This document shows, one piece after another, positions 36,968 through 45,741 of a DNA stretch of 64,000 nucleotides. Position 1 is the first letter of the stretch. Each line of letters opens with the position of its first letter. The position numbers and the translations under genes are program-made. The DNA comes from Streptococcaceae bacterium ESL0687 (lineage in GTDB: Bacteria > Bacillota > Bacilli > Lactobacillales > Streptococcaceae), in contig CP113940.1 of assembly GCA_029392475.1 (NCBI GenBank), positions 806,001 to 870,000 of the forward strand, in the 5' to 3' direction. Under the pieces are notes generated by a model. The model saw only the letters and a program-made list of their open reading frames with translations, had not been told where the DNA came from and made no database searches.

Positions 36968-37755
36968 AGGTCTACATGCTCCACTTCTATATCTTTGTCT
37001 AACCAGGCGTTTGCTATTTCCTTAAAGCTTTCAACACCTGCTGTTGTGTAAAATTTGTGATTAATTTGCCGCTTACTTTCCCCGTTGATTAAAAAATAAT
37101 CCAGCAGCATGGAAATATCACTCACAGCCTCTGCTCCACTATCTATCAGCTTAACTTGAGGTCCCATAACATTTTGAATAATGGGCCTTAGGAGGGGATA
37201 ATGGGTACAGGCTAGGACCAAGGTATCCACCTTACCAACCAGGGGCTGTAAACTCTCATAAACAACTTTTTTGGTTATGGAAGAATTTATTTCATTACTT
37301 TCAACCAGGGGGGCAAATTTAGGACAGGCTAAGCTATGTACCTCTATCTTAGGTGCCTTTTTTTCAATAATTTTCTTATAGGATTCGCTTTTTATGGTCA
37401 TCTCTGTTCCAATAATCCCGACCTGACCACTTTTACTTGTCTTAATGGCAGCCCTACTCCCTGGAAGGATAACACCGATAATTGGAATATCAATTTGCTG
37501 CCTAATCTGATCTAAGGCAAGAGCTGTTGCTGTGTTACAAGCAATAACAATCATCTTGACATCCTTGCCCACTAAAAAGTTGACCAGTTGCCAGGTATAA
37601 GAAATAATCTGCTCCGCAGGTCTTGGCCCATAAGGAGCCCGCCTAGAATCACCTATATAAATAACTTCTTCCTGGGGCAGCTGTCTCATTAACTCCTTAA
37701 CAACAGTTAAACCACCAACTCCTGAGTCTAAAAATCCTATTGGTCTATTATCCAT
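36964..37755 (-). CDS. murI: Glutamate racemase
   Basis: MurI (263 aa) provides D-glutamate for peptidoglycan. The catalytic cysteines sit in [12 protein letters not shown] (near residue 73) and LACTHYPLL (near 185), and the N-terminal DSGVGGLTV is conserved. It is first in the run murI-rdgB-yfcE-cbpB-scpA. A terminator-like hairpin lies 24-55 bases upstream, and I see no convincing promoter after it. Confidence 0.97.
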   Translation of the reverse strand: MDNRPIGFLDSGVGGLTVVKELMRQLPQEEVIYIGDSRRAPYGPRPAEQIISYTWQLVNFLVGKDVKMIVIACNTATALALDQIRQQIDIPIIGVILPGSRAAIKTSKSGQVGIIGTEMTIKSESYKKIIEKKAPKIEVHSLACPKFAPLVESNEINSSITKKVVYESLQPLVGKVDTLVLACTHYPLLRPIIQNVMGPQVKLIDSGAEAVSDISMLLDYFLINGESKRQINHKFYTTAGVESFKEIANAWLDKDIEVEHVDL

Positions 37756-37777
37756 AACATCACCTAAATCCTCAAAA

Positions 37778-37810
37778 AATAAAGGGGTAGAGCATCGTGC
37801 TCTAGCCCTT
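37778..37810 (-). terminator. Terminator after the YneF-type gene
   Basis: The minus-strand stem AAGGGCTAGAGCA pairs with TGCTCTA..CCCTT around CGA, followed by TTTATTTTTT. It separates the YneF-type gene from murI. Confidence 0.85.
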
Positions 37811-38048
37811 ATTTCTTTTTATTTGCCTCTTGTTTGGCAGAATTTTTAATCTGACGGAAAACTTGCTGAACTTGAGTTTCACTTGGTTTACGACCCATTG
37901 AACTCATCATCATACGAACTGCATCTTCATTAAGGGGAGGATTATCCATCATCATTTTCTTAACTTGAGAACGACTTAGGAAGATTCCACCCGCAAAGCC
38001 TGCAACTGCAGCAATAAGAATTAGCAAAATAGCAATTCCAATATTCAT
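37809..38048 (-). CDS. YneF family small membrane protein (UPF0154)
   Basis: Small protein (79 aa) with one N-terminal transmembrane helix (residues 4-25) and a cytoplasmic tail containing the family pattern [22 protein letters not shown]. The function is unknown across Firmicutes. It has its own promoter and terminator, so it is monocistronic. Confidence 0.88.
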   Translation of the reverse strand: MNIGIAILLILIAAVAGFAGGIFLSRSQVKKMMMDNPPLNEDAVRMMMSSMGRKPSETQVQQVFRQIKNSAKQEANKKK

Positions 38049-38095
38049 TTTCTTTTTTCTCCTTATCCTAATTCACTTATAGAATTCACTTACAA

Positions 38096-38124
38096 AGTAT
38101 ACCAAAAATAAGGCTGAAATTCAA
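38096..38124 (-). promoter_or_regulatory. Promoter of the YneF-type gene
   Basis: Minus strand: -35 TTGAAT (38119-38124), 17-base spacer, extended -10 TGGTATACT (TATACT at 38096-38101). Just downstream, AATTCACTTA occurs twice (plus-strand sense), starting 13 bases apart at about 38070 and 38083. This could be an operator or chance. Confidence 0.7.
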
Positions 38125-38195
38125 TAAAACATATTTACAGGATAGCTTCCGACTTGTGTTCTACCTACGTCCTTGTATTCCCTGTGTATAGTAGA

Positions 38196-39452
38196 CTACT
38201 CCTGATCAAAATCAAAGCCATACAAGGTAGCAAAGTAATCTTCAGGGGTTTCAGCCCGTCTAATCATAGTAGTACTTCCGTCTTCTTTAAGCAGAATCTC
38301 TGCACTCCTAAGTTTTGCATTGTACTGGTAACCCATTGAAAAACCGTGCGCTCCTGTATCATGAATGACTAGAGTATCTCCCACTTCAACCGGAGGAAGC
38401 ATTCTTTCCACCGCAAACTTATCATTATTCTCACATAAAGAACCTACAACATCAACTTTTTCGAGAGCAGATGCATCTTCCTTGCCACTAACACTTATAT
38501 GATGATAGGCCCCGTAAAAGGCTGGGCGCATCAGGTTAACGGCACTTGCATCAACTCCCACATAATCCCTGTATGTTTTTTTCTTATGAAGGACCTTGGT
38601 TATCAAATGACCATGTGGAGCTAGCATGAAGCGGCCTAGTTCAGTAAAAATTTTGACTGAAGAAAGTCCTACTGGAAGTAAAACTTTTTCATAAGCCTTT
38701 CTTACCCCTTCACCAATTTTAAAGATGTCATTTTCTTCCTGTTCAGGTAGATAATTGACCCCAATACCTCCTGATAGATTGATAAAATCAAGATCCACGC
38801 CAGTTTTTTCAACCACATAAACGGCAAGTTCAAATAATTCCTCAGCAAGGGCTGGGTAATAGTCATTGGTTACTGTATTACTTGCCAAAAAGGAATGAAT
38901 CCCAAATTTTTCAACTCCCAGTTCCTTTAATTCTTTGAAGGCCTGGACCAATTGATCCTTTGTCATCCCAAATTTTGATTCCTCTGGGCTATCCATAATG
39001 TCGGTTCCAAGGGCAAATACACCTCCAGGATTATAACGGCAACTAATTGTTTTAGGAATAGCAATCGTTTCCTTAAGCATTTCAATATGCTCATAGGCAT
39101 CAAGATTAATAATCGCTCCAATCTCTTCTGCATAAGAAAATTCACTAGCTGGAGTATTATTTGATGAGAACATAATATCATGACCCTTAAAACCAAGTTT
39201 GTGACTCATAAGGAGCTCCACATAACTGGCACAGTCAACACCACAGCCTTCTTCCTGTAAGATCTTTAAAATGGCAGGAGTTGGGGTTGCCTTAACCGCA
39301 AAGTATTCCTTAAAACCCTTGTTCCATGAAAATGCTGCTTGAAGGTCACGCGCCTTCTTTCTAATTCCAGCTTCATCATAAAGATGGAAGGGGGTTGGAT
39401 ATTTTTCGGTAATTTCCTGTAATTTTTCACTAGCCACAAATGGTTTTTTCAT
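38196..39452 (-). CDS. lysA: Diaminopimelate decarboxylase-like PLP enzyme
   Basis: Fold-type III PLP decarboxylase (418 aa) that would convert meso-diaminopimelate to lysine. The PLP lysine is Lys54 in YFAVKATPTP, and SLCENNDKF near residue 300 supplies the active-site cysteine. The frame extends 12 codons upstream, but GGAGG at 39461-39465 fits only ATG 39450-39452. The family includes ornithine/arginine and related decarboxylases, so the substrate is probable rather than certain. No other lysine-pathway gene lies beside it. Confidence 0.82.
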   Translation of the reverse strand: MKKPFVASEKLQEITEKYPTPFHLYDEAGIRKKARDLQAAFSWNKGFKEYFAVKATPTPAILKILQEEGCGVDCASYVELLMSHKLGFKGHDIMFSSNNTPASEFSYAEEIGAIINLDAYEHIEMLKETIAIPKTISCRYNPGGVFALGTDIMDSPEESKFGMTKDQLVQAFKELKELGVEKFGIHSFLASNTVTNDYYPALAEELFELAVYVVEKTGVDLDFINLSGGIGVNYLPEQEENDIFKIGEGVRKAYEKVLLPVGLSSVKIFTELGRFMLAPHGHLITKVLHKKKTYRDYVGVDASAVNLMRPAFYGAYHHISVSGKEDASALEKVDVVGSLCENNDKFAVERMLPPVEVGDTLVIHDTGAHGFSMGYQYNAKLRSAEILLKEDGSTTMIRRAETPEDYFATLYGFDFDQE

Positions 39453-39516
39453 CAATCTATCCTCCATATTTTTACAATATTCTAACATTTTTTCAAAAAA
39501 ATAAAAATATTTATTA

Positions 39517-39552
39517 AAAAAGACAGGATAGATACATATCCTGTCTTTTTTC
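39517..39552 (-). terminator. Terminator of the signal-peptidase-like gene
   Basis: A 14-bp stem AAAAAAGACAGGAT with its complement around an 8-base loop, with T-runs on both sides. It starts at the stop codon and sits between this gene and lysA. Confidence 0.92.
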
Positions 39553-40169
39553 TAATTGCTTGATTGAGAATTGTCTAATCCTGTATCAACCTTAAAACCA
39601 TTTTCAAATTTTGCTTCATCATTTTGAACAAAACCAAAATCCTTAAATGGATAGTACCTAAAGCTGATTCGACCGTAAATATCTGATTTATTGATTAGAC
39701 CAAATTTCCTGCTGTCGTCTTCAACCTTACGGTTGTCATTTAAAATTAAGTAGGTATCCTCAGGCAATTTAGCTATATCCTTGCCTGAAATACTTGCTAC
39801 TGTGAAGTCTGTATTATACTCTTCACCTGGATTTTCAAGTAGATAGGCTGTTTCGTTATCCTTAATATAAGGCTCCTTGATAACCCGGCCATCAATATAG
39901 AGAAGATCATCAAGCATAACTGCTTCTTGATTTGGAATGGCGATAATTCTTCCGATATATTTTTTACCGTCATGCCTGTAAGCAACCAGGTCAAGATTTT
40001 CAAGCTTGGATTCTTTTAAGGCAATAACCTGGTCTGATTTTACTAAAACCGGAGCCATGTTATCATTATGGATCCTAATAGGCTCAATAATAAATATACG
40101 TAAGACTGCTAAAAAAACAATAATAACGCTCGCAATTATTAGTTTAGTATATAAATCTCTCTTTACCAT
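39552..40169 (-). CDS. Signal peptidase I homologue lacking catalytic Ser and Lys
   Basis: Type I signal peptidase fold (205 aa): one N-terminal transmembrane helix (about 10-28), then extracytoplasmic boxes B-E. Box E (LNDNRKVEDDSRKFG) is well kept. In box B the nucleophile serine of SMxP is Asn37 (DNMAP), and in box D the general-base lysine is Gly73 (YIGRIIAIP). Both codons were read directly (AAC and GGA). It therefore should not cleave signal peptides. Streptococcal SipA-like proteins in pilus loci also lack these residues and act as assembly chaperones, but no pilus or sortase gene is present here. Function unknown. Confidence 0.85.
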   Translation of the reverse strand: MVKRDLYTKLIIASVIIVFLAVLRIFIIEPIRIHNDNMAPVLVKSDQVIALKESKLENLDLVAYRHDGKKYIGRIIAIPNQEAVMLDDLLYIDGRVIKEPYIKDNETAYLLENPGEEYNTDFTVASISGKDIAKLPEDTYLILNDNRKVEDDSRKFGLINKSDIYGRISFRYYPFKDFGFVQNDEAKFENGFKVDTGLDNSQSSN

Positions 40170-40198
40170 ATCCTACTCCTAGAACTTCTAGATACAAG

Positions 40199-40228
40199 TA
40201 AAGGGCGGTTATTATCCACCCTTTTTTC
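40199..40228 (+). terminator. Terminator-like hairpin facing the tRNA genes
   Basis: AAAGGGCGG pairs with CCACCCTTT (one G-T wobble), and the T-run (TTTTTT) lies on the plus strand. The tRNA genes and lepB-like gene are on the minus strand, so it would stop antisense rather than tRNA transcripts. The minus-strand hairpin could still act as a processing signal. Confidence 0.5.
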
Positions 40229-40237
40229 AATATATTA

Positions 40238-40309
40238 CTGGGGTAGCTGGATTCGAACCAACGCATGAGGGAGTCAAAGTCCCTTGCCTTACCGCTTGGC
40301 TATACCCCA
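40238..40309 (-). tRNA. tRNA-Gln (anticodon TTG)
   Basis: 72-nt cloverleaf: acceptor TGGGGTA / TACCCCA with discriminator G. The anticodon arm AGGGA-CTTTGAC-TCCCT shows TTG, and the T loop contains TTCGAAT. CCA is not encoded. It follows tRNA-Tyr by 23 bases on the same strand and probably shares its promoter. Confidence 0.96.
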
Positions 40310-40332
40310 AAGGTATTAGTTTAAAAACTAAA

Positions 40333-40413
40333 TGGAAGGGGAGGGATTCGAACCCCCGAACCCGAAGGAGCGGATTTACAGTCCGCCGCGTTTAGCCACT
40401 TCGCTACCCTTCC
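40333..40413 (-). tRNA. tRNA-Tyr (anticodon GTA)
   Basis: 81-nt cloverleaf with acceptor GGAAGGG / CCCTTCC. The anticodon loop is CTGTAAA, and a long variable arm is present as expected for bacterial tRNA-Tyr. The T loop contains TTCGAAT. It is first of two tRNAs, about 26 bases after the predicted transcription start. Confidence 0.96.
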
Positions 40414-40445
40414 ATGTTAAAAGTATATCAAAATCAACAAAAATA

Positions 40446-40474
40446 ATTCTATCAAAAATTTATTGATTTTTCAA
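40446..40474 (-). promoter_or_regulatory. Promoter of the tRNA-Tyr/tRNA-Gln unit
   Basis: Minus strand: -35 TTGAAA (40469-40474), 17-base spacer, extended -10 TGATAGAAT (TAGAAT at 40446-40451). Confidence 0.75.
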
Positions 40475-40503
40475 TACTTAAATTAACTTTTTTACAATTT
40501 AAT

Positions 40504-40707
40504 TTATAGGGCTAAATTGTAACTTCTAATAGCCTCTTCAAGGGCTGTTGAATAATTTTTATATTGGGCAATCTCTTTGCCGTTTTCCCTTAAAACAAAT
40601 TTACCATCATTTTCAATGATTTGTGCTACAAGTTTTTTACCTATGATTAGGTCAACACCATCAGTTGTATCAACTATTTGGATTTCTATATCTTTCTTTT
40701 TTCTCAT
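40504..40707 (-). CDS. DUF2969 family small protein
   Basis: Small soluble protein (67 aa), probably DUF2969, a Lactobacillales family of unknown function. Visible pattern: basic start MRKKKDIEIQIVD, central LIIGKKLVAQIIENDGKF and end TALEEAIRSYNLAL. No signal peptide or membrane segment. It lies after ilvE and a terminator-like hairpin. Confidence 0.75.
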   Translation of the reverse strand: MRKKKDIEIQIVDTTDGVDLIIGKKLVAQIIENDGKFVLRENGKEIAQYKNYSTALEEAIRSYNLAL

Positions 40708-40754
40708 GGGTTAATTCTACAGGAAATTTGATAAATTTTCAAGCTTGGAAAATA

Positions 40755-40786
40755 AAGGGAATGGACTCAAATATCCATTCCCAAAT
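40755..40786 (-). terminator. ilvE terminator
   Basis: The minus-strand stem GGGAATGGA with exact complement TCCATTCCC around an 8-base loop, followed by TTTATTTT; it lies just after the ilvE stop. Confidence 0.82.
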
Positions 40787-40791
40787 CCTTA

Positions 40792-41811
40792 TTAGACCTT
40801 GTAAATCCAACCTTCTGGCGCTTCTACATCGCCAAACTGGATACCAGTAAGTTCCTCATAAAGTTTTTTAGTTACTGGCCCAACTTCTTCTGTGCTGTAA
40901 AAGACATGGAAGTCGTCCCCGTTTTGAATACCTCCAATTGGAGAAATAATAGCAGCTGTTCCGCAGGCACCGGCTTCCTTAAAATCATCCAACTTATCCA
41001 CAAAAACATCACCTTCAATTGCCTTAAGACCTAGGCGATTTTCTGCCAGGTAAAGGAGGGAATATTTAGTAATACTTGGTAGGATTGACGGACTAAGTGG
41101 TGTTACAAATTCATCATTTTTAGTAATTCCAAAGAAGTTGGCACTTCCTACTTCTTCAATTTTAGTATGGGTTGCAGGATCTAGGTAAATTACATCACTA
41201 AAGCCCATATCCTTTGCAACTGCACCTGGCACTAAACTTGCGGCATAGTTTCCACCAACCTTGGCTGACCCAGTCCCGTGAGGAGCTGCCCTATCATAGT
41301 CATAGGAAACCAAGAAGTTGGTTGGAGCAAGTCCGCCCTTAAAATAGTTCCCAACAGGCATGGCAAAGACTGTAAAAATGTATTCTGGCGCTGGATGAAT
41401 CCCAATAGCATTTCCCACCCCAATTAGAAGGGGACGAAGGTAGAGGGTTGCCCCGCTTCCATAAGGAGGAACAAAATCTTCATTAGCTCTTACAACCTGC
41501 ATGACAGCGTCAATAAATTTTTCAGTTGGCACTTCTGCCATCATAAGACGTCTTGCCGTTTGCTGAAGTCTTTCAGCATTTTTATCCGGTCTAAAAAGAT
41601 TGATTGAGCCGTCCTTTGTTCGGTAAGCCTTTAATCCCTCAAATCCCTGCTGTCCGTAATGAATGGCAGTACTTGACTCATCTATATGTAAAACGGCATC
41701 CTCTGTTAAATGACCCTCATCCCAGGCTCCGTCTTTAAATCTTGAAATGTAGCGAAAAGGTAGCTCCCTATACTCAAACCCTAGGTTATCCCAATCAATA
41801 TTTACTGGCAT
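40792..41811 (-). CDS. ilvE: Branched-chain amino acid aminotransferase
   Basis: Fold-type IV PLP aminotransferase (339 aa) for Val, Leu and Ile. The PLP lysine lies in GSAKVGGNYAASL near residue 200, and GATLYLRPLLIGVG and KEAGACGTAAIISPI are family motifs. It is monocistronic, divergent from the mscS-type gene, with a CCTCCT complement (AGGAGG) about eight bases before the ATG. Confidence 0.96.
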   Translation of the reverse strand: MPVNIDWDNLGFEYRELPFRYISRFKDGAWDEGHLTEDAVLHIDESSTAIHYGQQGFEGLKAYRTKDGSINLFRPDKNAERLQQTARRLMMAEVPTEKFIDAVMQVVRANEDFVPPYGSGATLYLRPLLIGVGNAIGIHPAPEYIFTVFAMPVGNYFKGGLAPTNFLVSYDYDRAAPHGTGSAKVGGNYAASLVPGAVAKDMGFSDVIYLDPATHTKIEEVGSANFFGITKNDEFVTPLSPSILPSITKYSLLYLAENRLGLKAIEGDVFVDKLDDFKEAGACGTAAIISPIGGIQNGDDFHVFYSTEEVGPVTKKLYEELTGIQFGDVEAPEGWIYKV

Positions 41812-41834
41812 TTCATATCCTCCTACTTTTTTGA

Positions 41835-41840
41835 TATAAT
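41835..41840 (+). promoter_or_regulatory. Extended -10 of the MscS-type gene
   Basis: TGATATAAT with TATAAT at 41835-41840. The -35 is weak (TTTCAT about 18 bases upstream). The leader would be about 70 bases. Confidence 0.5.
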
Positions 41841-41916
41841 CGTTTTGATAATTTTAAAATATTTTTTTGAAAATTACAAGAATTTATGCAAAAATTCAGA
41901 ATATTTAGGAGAAGCC

Positions 41917-42735
41917 ATGGACTTATTCAAACATACCGATTGGAAGAAATTAATTGAATTTTTAGGTTTAAAAATTTTTCATCTGGTAGTTACAACAATT
42001 TTATTTTACATCCTCTATAAACTTTGCCGCAAAATAATCAGTCAATTTTTTAAAAATTATGCCAAAAAATCCTGGTCAGATACAGCTTGGACCATGACCT
42101 TTTCTAGGATTTCCTTAAGTGCCCTTCAATATGTAACCCTCTTTTTATATGTTTACACTATCCTTGATATTGTAGGGATTCCAACCAGTAAACTTCTAGC
42201 TGGAGCTGGATTTTTCGGGGTTGTCCTCTCCCTAATCGGCCATGACCTACTATCAGATATCATTACAGGATTCTTTATCATCTTTGAAAACCAGGCCAAT
42301 GTAGGGGACTATATTTCTATCGTTAACATGCCACCTGCACTTGGTTATGTAGAATCTGTCGGTATTAGAAGTCTGACCATCGTTGACTGCAACGGAGCAA
42401 AAATCTACGTTCCCAACCATAACATTCAAAGTATCAGGAACTTTTCCAAGCAAGAATATAAGGTCTTCGTTGACCTACCAACTCCTAATATCAATAATCC
42501 TGACTATATTAGGAAACAAGTTCTTGCAATTAATGAACAGATTTATGAAAGCAATAAGGATATCTTCCTTGAAAAGCCCATTTATCTTGGAATCCAAGAT
42601 CTAGCAGCATCAGGTCTATATCTTAGAACTGTAGCCTTTGTTAAATACGAACAAAATTTAAAGGCCCAAAACCTGCTTTTAGAACAATACATTAAAATTA
42701 ATCTGATAGAAGAAAAAGAAGGCTCAGACAATTAG
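41917..42735 (+). CDS. Small-conductance mechanosensitive channel, MscS family
   Basis: Membrane channel (272 aa from the chosen start) that opens on osmotic downshock. Three transmembrane helices occupy about residues 10-130. The pore helix TM3 reads AGAGFFGVVLSLIGHDLLSD and is followed by the beta domain with NVGDYI and PNHNIQSIRNFSK. The frame extends upstream to TTG 41845, but AGGAGA four to five bases before ATG 41917 supports MDLFKHTDW as the start. It resembles the YkuT/YggB group. Confidence 0.9.
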   Translation: MDLFKHTDWKKLIEFLGLKIFHLVVTTILFYILYKLCRKIISQFFKNYAKKSWSDTAWTMTFSRISLSALQYVTLFLYVYTILDIVGIPTSKLLAGAGFFGVVLSLIGHDLLSDIITGFFIIFENQANVGDYISIVNMPPALGYVESVGIRSLTIVDCNGAKIYVPNHNIQSIRNFSKQEYKVFVDLPTPNINNPDYIRKQVLAINEQIYESNKDIFLEKPIYLGIQDLAASGLYLRTVAFVKYEQNLKAQNLLLEQYIKINLIEEKEGSDN

Positions 42736-42752
42736 TCCAAGCCTTCTTTTTT
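42718..42752. terminator. Bidirectional terminator between mscS-type gene and aldB
   Basis: AAGAAGGCT and AGCCTTCTT arms with T-runs on both strands, between convergent genes. It should end both transcripts. Confidence 0.85.
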
Positions 42753-43461
42753 ATTCACTCATATCAATATCTTCTTTAAGTCTTTCAACATCCAAATCAG
42801 CTAAAAGAAAGTTCTTGTCGTTAGTCGGGAAATTTTGTTCCAGAACATGGACAGGGCCTAGTTCAAAGCGTCCTTCCTCTAAGACATAACTCATAACATG
42901 ACCACCAAAGCTATAGTCATCAGAGATAAAATGAAGGTGATAGCCAGCAAGACTTACACCGTGGAACATTTCAGGGGTCCAAATCCCTACAATTGTCCCT
43001 CTCACATTCTCTTCAATGTATTCTGGTTGATTTTTTGCAACACTGGCAAAACGCTTACCACTTTCGGAGCGAGTTATCATCCTAACCTTCATCTCCTTGA
43101 AAAGTCCTTCAACCTTGATTGACCTAAAGAGATTAAAACCTTCAAAATAACTTTCCATCTTCTTGGCCAAATCAGTGCTATTTATCTCGCTTCTTTCAAT
43201 ACCGATAACTTCAGGGGTATGAAAAATTACTGCGGCATAAGGAACTAAAGAATCATCTGAAAGCTCAGTAATTGTTTTATCACCCTTAGCCTGAAAGGCA
43301 CGACCATCAAGAATGATTAGCTCCCCGTCAATTGAATCAATTGTTCCAATTCCAAAATCACCGTGAGTTAGTAACTCACCAATTGTTAGATTTCCAGCAT
43401 AAAGCCCTGACATTAAAGCACTTAAGGTGTTATGTTGAAAAAGTTTTATTCTATCAGTCAT
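42751..43461 (-). CDS. aldB: Alpha-acetolactate decarboxylase
   Basis: Converts acetolactate to acetoin (236 aa from the chosen start), which diverts carbon from branched-chain amino acid synthesis in lactococci. Motifs: IGELLTHGDFGIGTIDSIDG, GTIVGIWTPEMFHGVS and the metal-binding GYHLHFISDD and GGHVMSY histidines. AGGAGG lies nine bases before ATG 43459-43461 (MTDRIKLFQHNTL); the two upstream ATGs are too close to it. No als gene is in the window. Confidence 0.96.
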   Translation of the reverse strand: MTDRIKLFQHNTLSALMSGLYAGNLTIGELLTHGDFGIGTIDSIDGELIILDGRAFQAKGDKTITELSDDSLVPYAAVIFHTPEVIGIERSEINSTDLAKKMESYFEGFNLFRSIKVEGLFKEMKVRMITRSESGKRFASVAKNQPEYIEENVRGTIVGIWTPEMFHGVSLAGYHLHFISDDYSFGGHVMSYVLEEGRFELGPVHVLEQNFPTNDKNFLLADLDVERLKEDIDMSE

Positions 43462-43521
43462 AGATTGCATCCTCCTCACCTATTATAAACCAGACCTTTA
43501 AAAAATTATAATAATAAGTTT

Positions 43522-43552
43522 GCAAGAAAAAAAGAAGCTATATTAGCTTCTA
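43522..43552 (-). terminator. rny terminator
   Basis: AGAAGCTA-ATAT-AGCTTCT stem followed by seven T; overlaps the rny stop region. Confidence 0.9.
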
Positions 43553-45124
43553 TTTTGCATAGTCGATGGCTCTTGTTTCCCGAATAACTGTGACCTTAAT
43601 ATTTCCAGGATAATCCATATCTTCTTCAATTTTTTGCTTAATCTTATGTGATAAAATAACTGCTTGGTCATCATTGATTTTACCTGGATTAACTAGTACA
43701 CGAATTTCTCGTCCTGCCTGAATAGCAAAACTTGAATCAACTCCGTCAAAGTTATTTGAAATCTCTTCGAGTTTTTGAAGTCTCTTGATATAGTTTTCAA
43801 TTGACTCACGACGGGCTCCTGGACGAGCTGCACTTAGGGCATCTGCTGCTGCTACCAATAGGGCAATCACACTTGTTGGCTCCGTATCACCGTGGTGGCT
43901 AGCAATGGTATTAATAACAATTGGATTTTCCCTATACTTCTTAGCAAGTTCCACTCCAATTTCAACGTGACTTCCTTCTATCTCATGATCAAGGGCTTTC
44001 CCAATGTCATGAAGGAAACCAGCACGCTTAGCCAGGGCTACATTTTCACCCATCTCTCCTGCAAGAGCTCCTGCAAGATTTGCTACTTCAATTGAGTGGT
44101 TAAGAACATTTTGTCCATAACTTGTTCTAAAGTGAAGGCGACCCATAATTTTAATAATATCTGGATGGAGGGTATGAGCACCCACCTCAAAGGCTGCCTG
44201 CTCACCGTATTCGACGATTTTTTTGTCGATTTCCTTACGGTTTTTTTCAACCAACTCTTCAATTCGAGCCGGATGAATACGGCCGTCCTGGACAAGTTGT
44301 TCCAAGGTTAGACGGGCGATTTCCCGTCTAATCGGATCAAATCCTGATAGGACAACCGCTTCAGGTGTATCGTCAATAATGACATCAATCCCTGTTAGAG
44401 ATTCAAAGGTACGGATATTACGACCTTCACGTCCAATAATCCTACCCTTCATCTCATCATTTGGAAGGCTGACAACTGAGACAGTCTGCTCACTTACAAA
44501 ATCTCCACTAACCCTTTGCATGGCAAGGGCAAGGATATCTTTAGCACGCTTATCAGCTTCAACAGTAGCCTTCTCTTCACTAGCTCGAACCATCTGAGCT
44601 AGATCTCTTGTTAGTGAGTCCTCAGTTTCCTTAAGAACGATATCCCTAGCTTCCACTGTAGAAAGCTTAGCAACCTGCTCTAAGGTCTCCTGTTTAACTG
44701 CATCTAACTTCTCTACTTCTCTTTCACGCTGTTTAATTTGTTGCGTTTTTTGCTCAAGATTGTCTTCTTTTGAATCAAGGTTCAATTCCTTTTGAGTCAA
44801 GGCATCATCCTTGCGGTCCAATAGCTCTTCCCGCTGTTTTAGACGATTCTCTTGTTTTTTAAGTTCTTGTCGATTTTCTTCAAATTCTTTTTCAATTCTT
44901 AAGCGATAATTCTGACCCTCTTCAGTAATTACTAAGCGGGCTTCATTTTTCATATTTTCAGCATCACGCTTAGCAGCGAGGATTAAATCATTAGCTTTAC
45001 TCTCAGCACTCTCTATCAATGTTTCAGCATCTAGCTGATCTTTATTCAGACGAATGTTGCGCAAGATAAAACCTGCAATCAAACCAATTACAGCGCAAAG
45101 GATAGTAGCAATAACACTTACCAT
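43550..45124 (-). CDS. rny: Ribonuclease Y
   Basis: Membrane-anchored endoribonuclease (524 aa) initiating mRNA decay. An N-terminal helix (residues 2-22) is followed by a long Glu/Lys-rich coiled coil (about 30-190), a KH domain with [17 protein letters not shown] near 220 and an HD domain with [12 protein letters not shown] near 360. The frame includes an upstream ATG (45139), but GAGGTG fits ATG 45122-45124 ([14 protein letters not shown]). It is monocistronic, with a strong promoter. Confidence 0.96.
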   Translation of the reverse strand: MVSVIATILCAVIGLIAGFILRNIRLNKDQLDAETLIESAESKANDLILAAKRDAENMKNEARLVITEEGQNYRLRIEKEFEENRQELKKQENRLKQREELLDRKDDALTQKELNLDSKEDNLEQKTQQIKQREREVEKLDAVKQETLEQVAKLSTVEARDIVLKETEDSLTRDLAQMVRASEEKATVEADKRAKDILALAMQRVSGDFVSEQTVSVVSLPNDEMKGRIIGREGRNIRTFESLTGIDVIIDDTPEAVVLSGFDPIRREIARLTLEQLVQDGRIHPARIEELVEKNRKEIDKKIVEYGEQAAFEVGAHTLHPDIIKIMGRLHFRTSYGQNVLNHSIEVANLAGALAGEMGENVALAKRAGFLHDIGKALDHEIEGSHVEIGVELAKKYRENPIVINTIASHHGDTEPTSVIALLVAAADALSAARPGARRESIENYIKRLQKLEEISNNFDGVDSSFAIQAGREIRVLVNPGKINDDQAVILSHKIKQKIEEDMDYPGNIKVTVIRETRAIDYAK

Positions 45125-45183
45125 CTTGTTACACCTCATTGTTTAAATTTTATACAGAAAAGTACTCTTAACCATACCTTAAC

Positions 45184-45212
45184 ATTTTATCATATTTAAA
45201 GGAAGTGGTCAA
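45184..45212 (-). promoter_or_regulatory. rny promoter
   Basis: Minus strand: -35 TTGACC (45207-45212), 17-base spacer, -10 TAAAAT (45184-45189), about 55 bases before the start codon. Confidence 0.78.
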
Positions 45213-45289
45213 AAGATTGTGAATGCAAGTCACATGTAAGACACTTTTGATAAAATGAAATTTTCAAAAAAATGGTCTTGCTTACCTGC

Positions 45290-45622
45290 TTATTTTCGAA
45301 TGAATTTTTCATCTTTTTCTGGAATCCCGTTTTCATCATCCACATACCGTTCAACCTCCATTTGAAGCCCGTACTTGTCCCTTAAAGCAATTATTTGATT
45401 CATTACTGGACTAGCATGATGAAGATCAAGATCCTCCTGATTTTTCCATTGATCAATCAAAAGAATGCTGTCTTCTCCTTCAAGGGGAAGAAAATATTCA
45501 TATCGCAAATTCCCCTCCTTACTTCTAATTAAATCAACCAGTCCCTTATCAAGCATTTCCTGGGCAAATTTTTTAGGGGATCCATTTTCTCCCTTATAGT
45601 AAATATTTACTGTAATCGGCAT
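45290..45622 (-). CDS. Antibiotic biosynthesis monooxygenase (ABM) domain protein
   Basis: Small ferredoxin-fold protein (110 aa) of the ABM/quinol-monooxygenase superfamily. Visible pattern: MPITVNIYYKGENGSPKKF, then EGNLRYEYFLPLEGEDSILLIDQW with the usual D-W turn and DLHHASPVM histidines. Members include quinone and heme-modifying enzymes as well as many uncharacterised proteins, so the reaction is not known. It has its own promoter and lies between accA and rny. Confidence 0.8.
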   Translation of the reverse strand: MPITVNIYYKGENGSPKKFAQEMLDKGLVDLIRSKEGNLRYEYFLPLEGEDSILLIDQWKNQEDLDLHHASPVMNQIIALRDKYGLQMEVERYVDDENGIPEKDEKFIRK

Positions 45623-45657
45623 CTTTTCCCTCCTGTTAAGTAATCACTTCAAGTAAA

Positions 45658-45686
45658 ATCTTACAGGATTTCACAGGGATTGTCAG
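45658..45686 (-). promoter_or_regulatory. Promoter of the ABM-domain gene
   Basis: Minus strand: -35 CTGACA (45681-45686), 17-base spacer, -10 TAAGAT (45658-45663). Confidence 0.7.
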
Positions 45687-45707
45687 GTAAAAGCTCAGGC
45701 TCAAACA

Positions 45708-45737
45708 AAAAAATAGATGGATAAGATCCATCTATCT
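45708..45737 (-). terminator. Terminator of the fatty acid synthesis operon
   Basis: ATAGATGGAT-CTT-ATCCATCTAT followed by a T-run, just after the accA stop. Confidence 0.9.
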
Positions 45738-45741
45738 TCTT

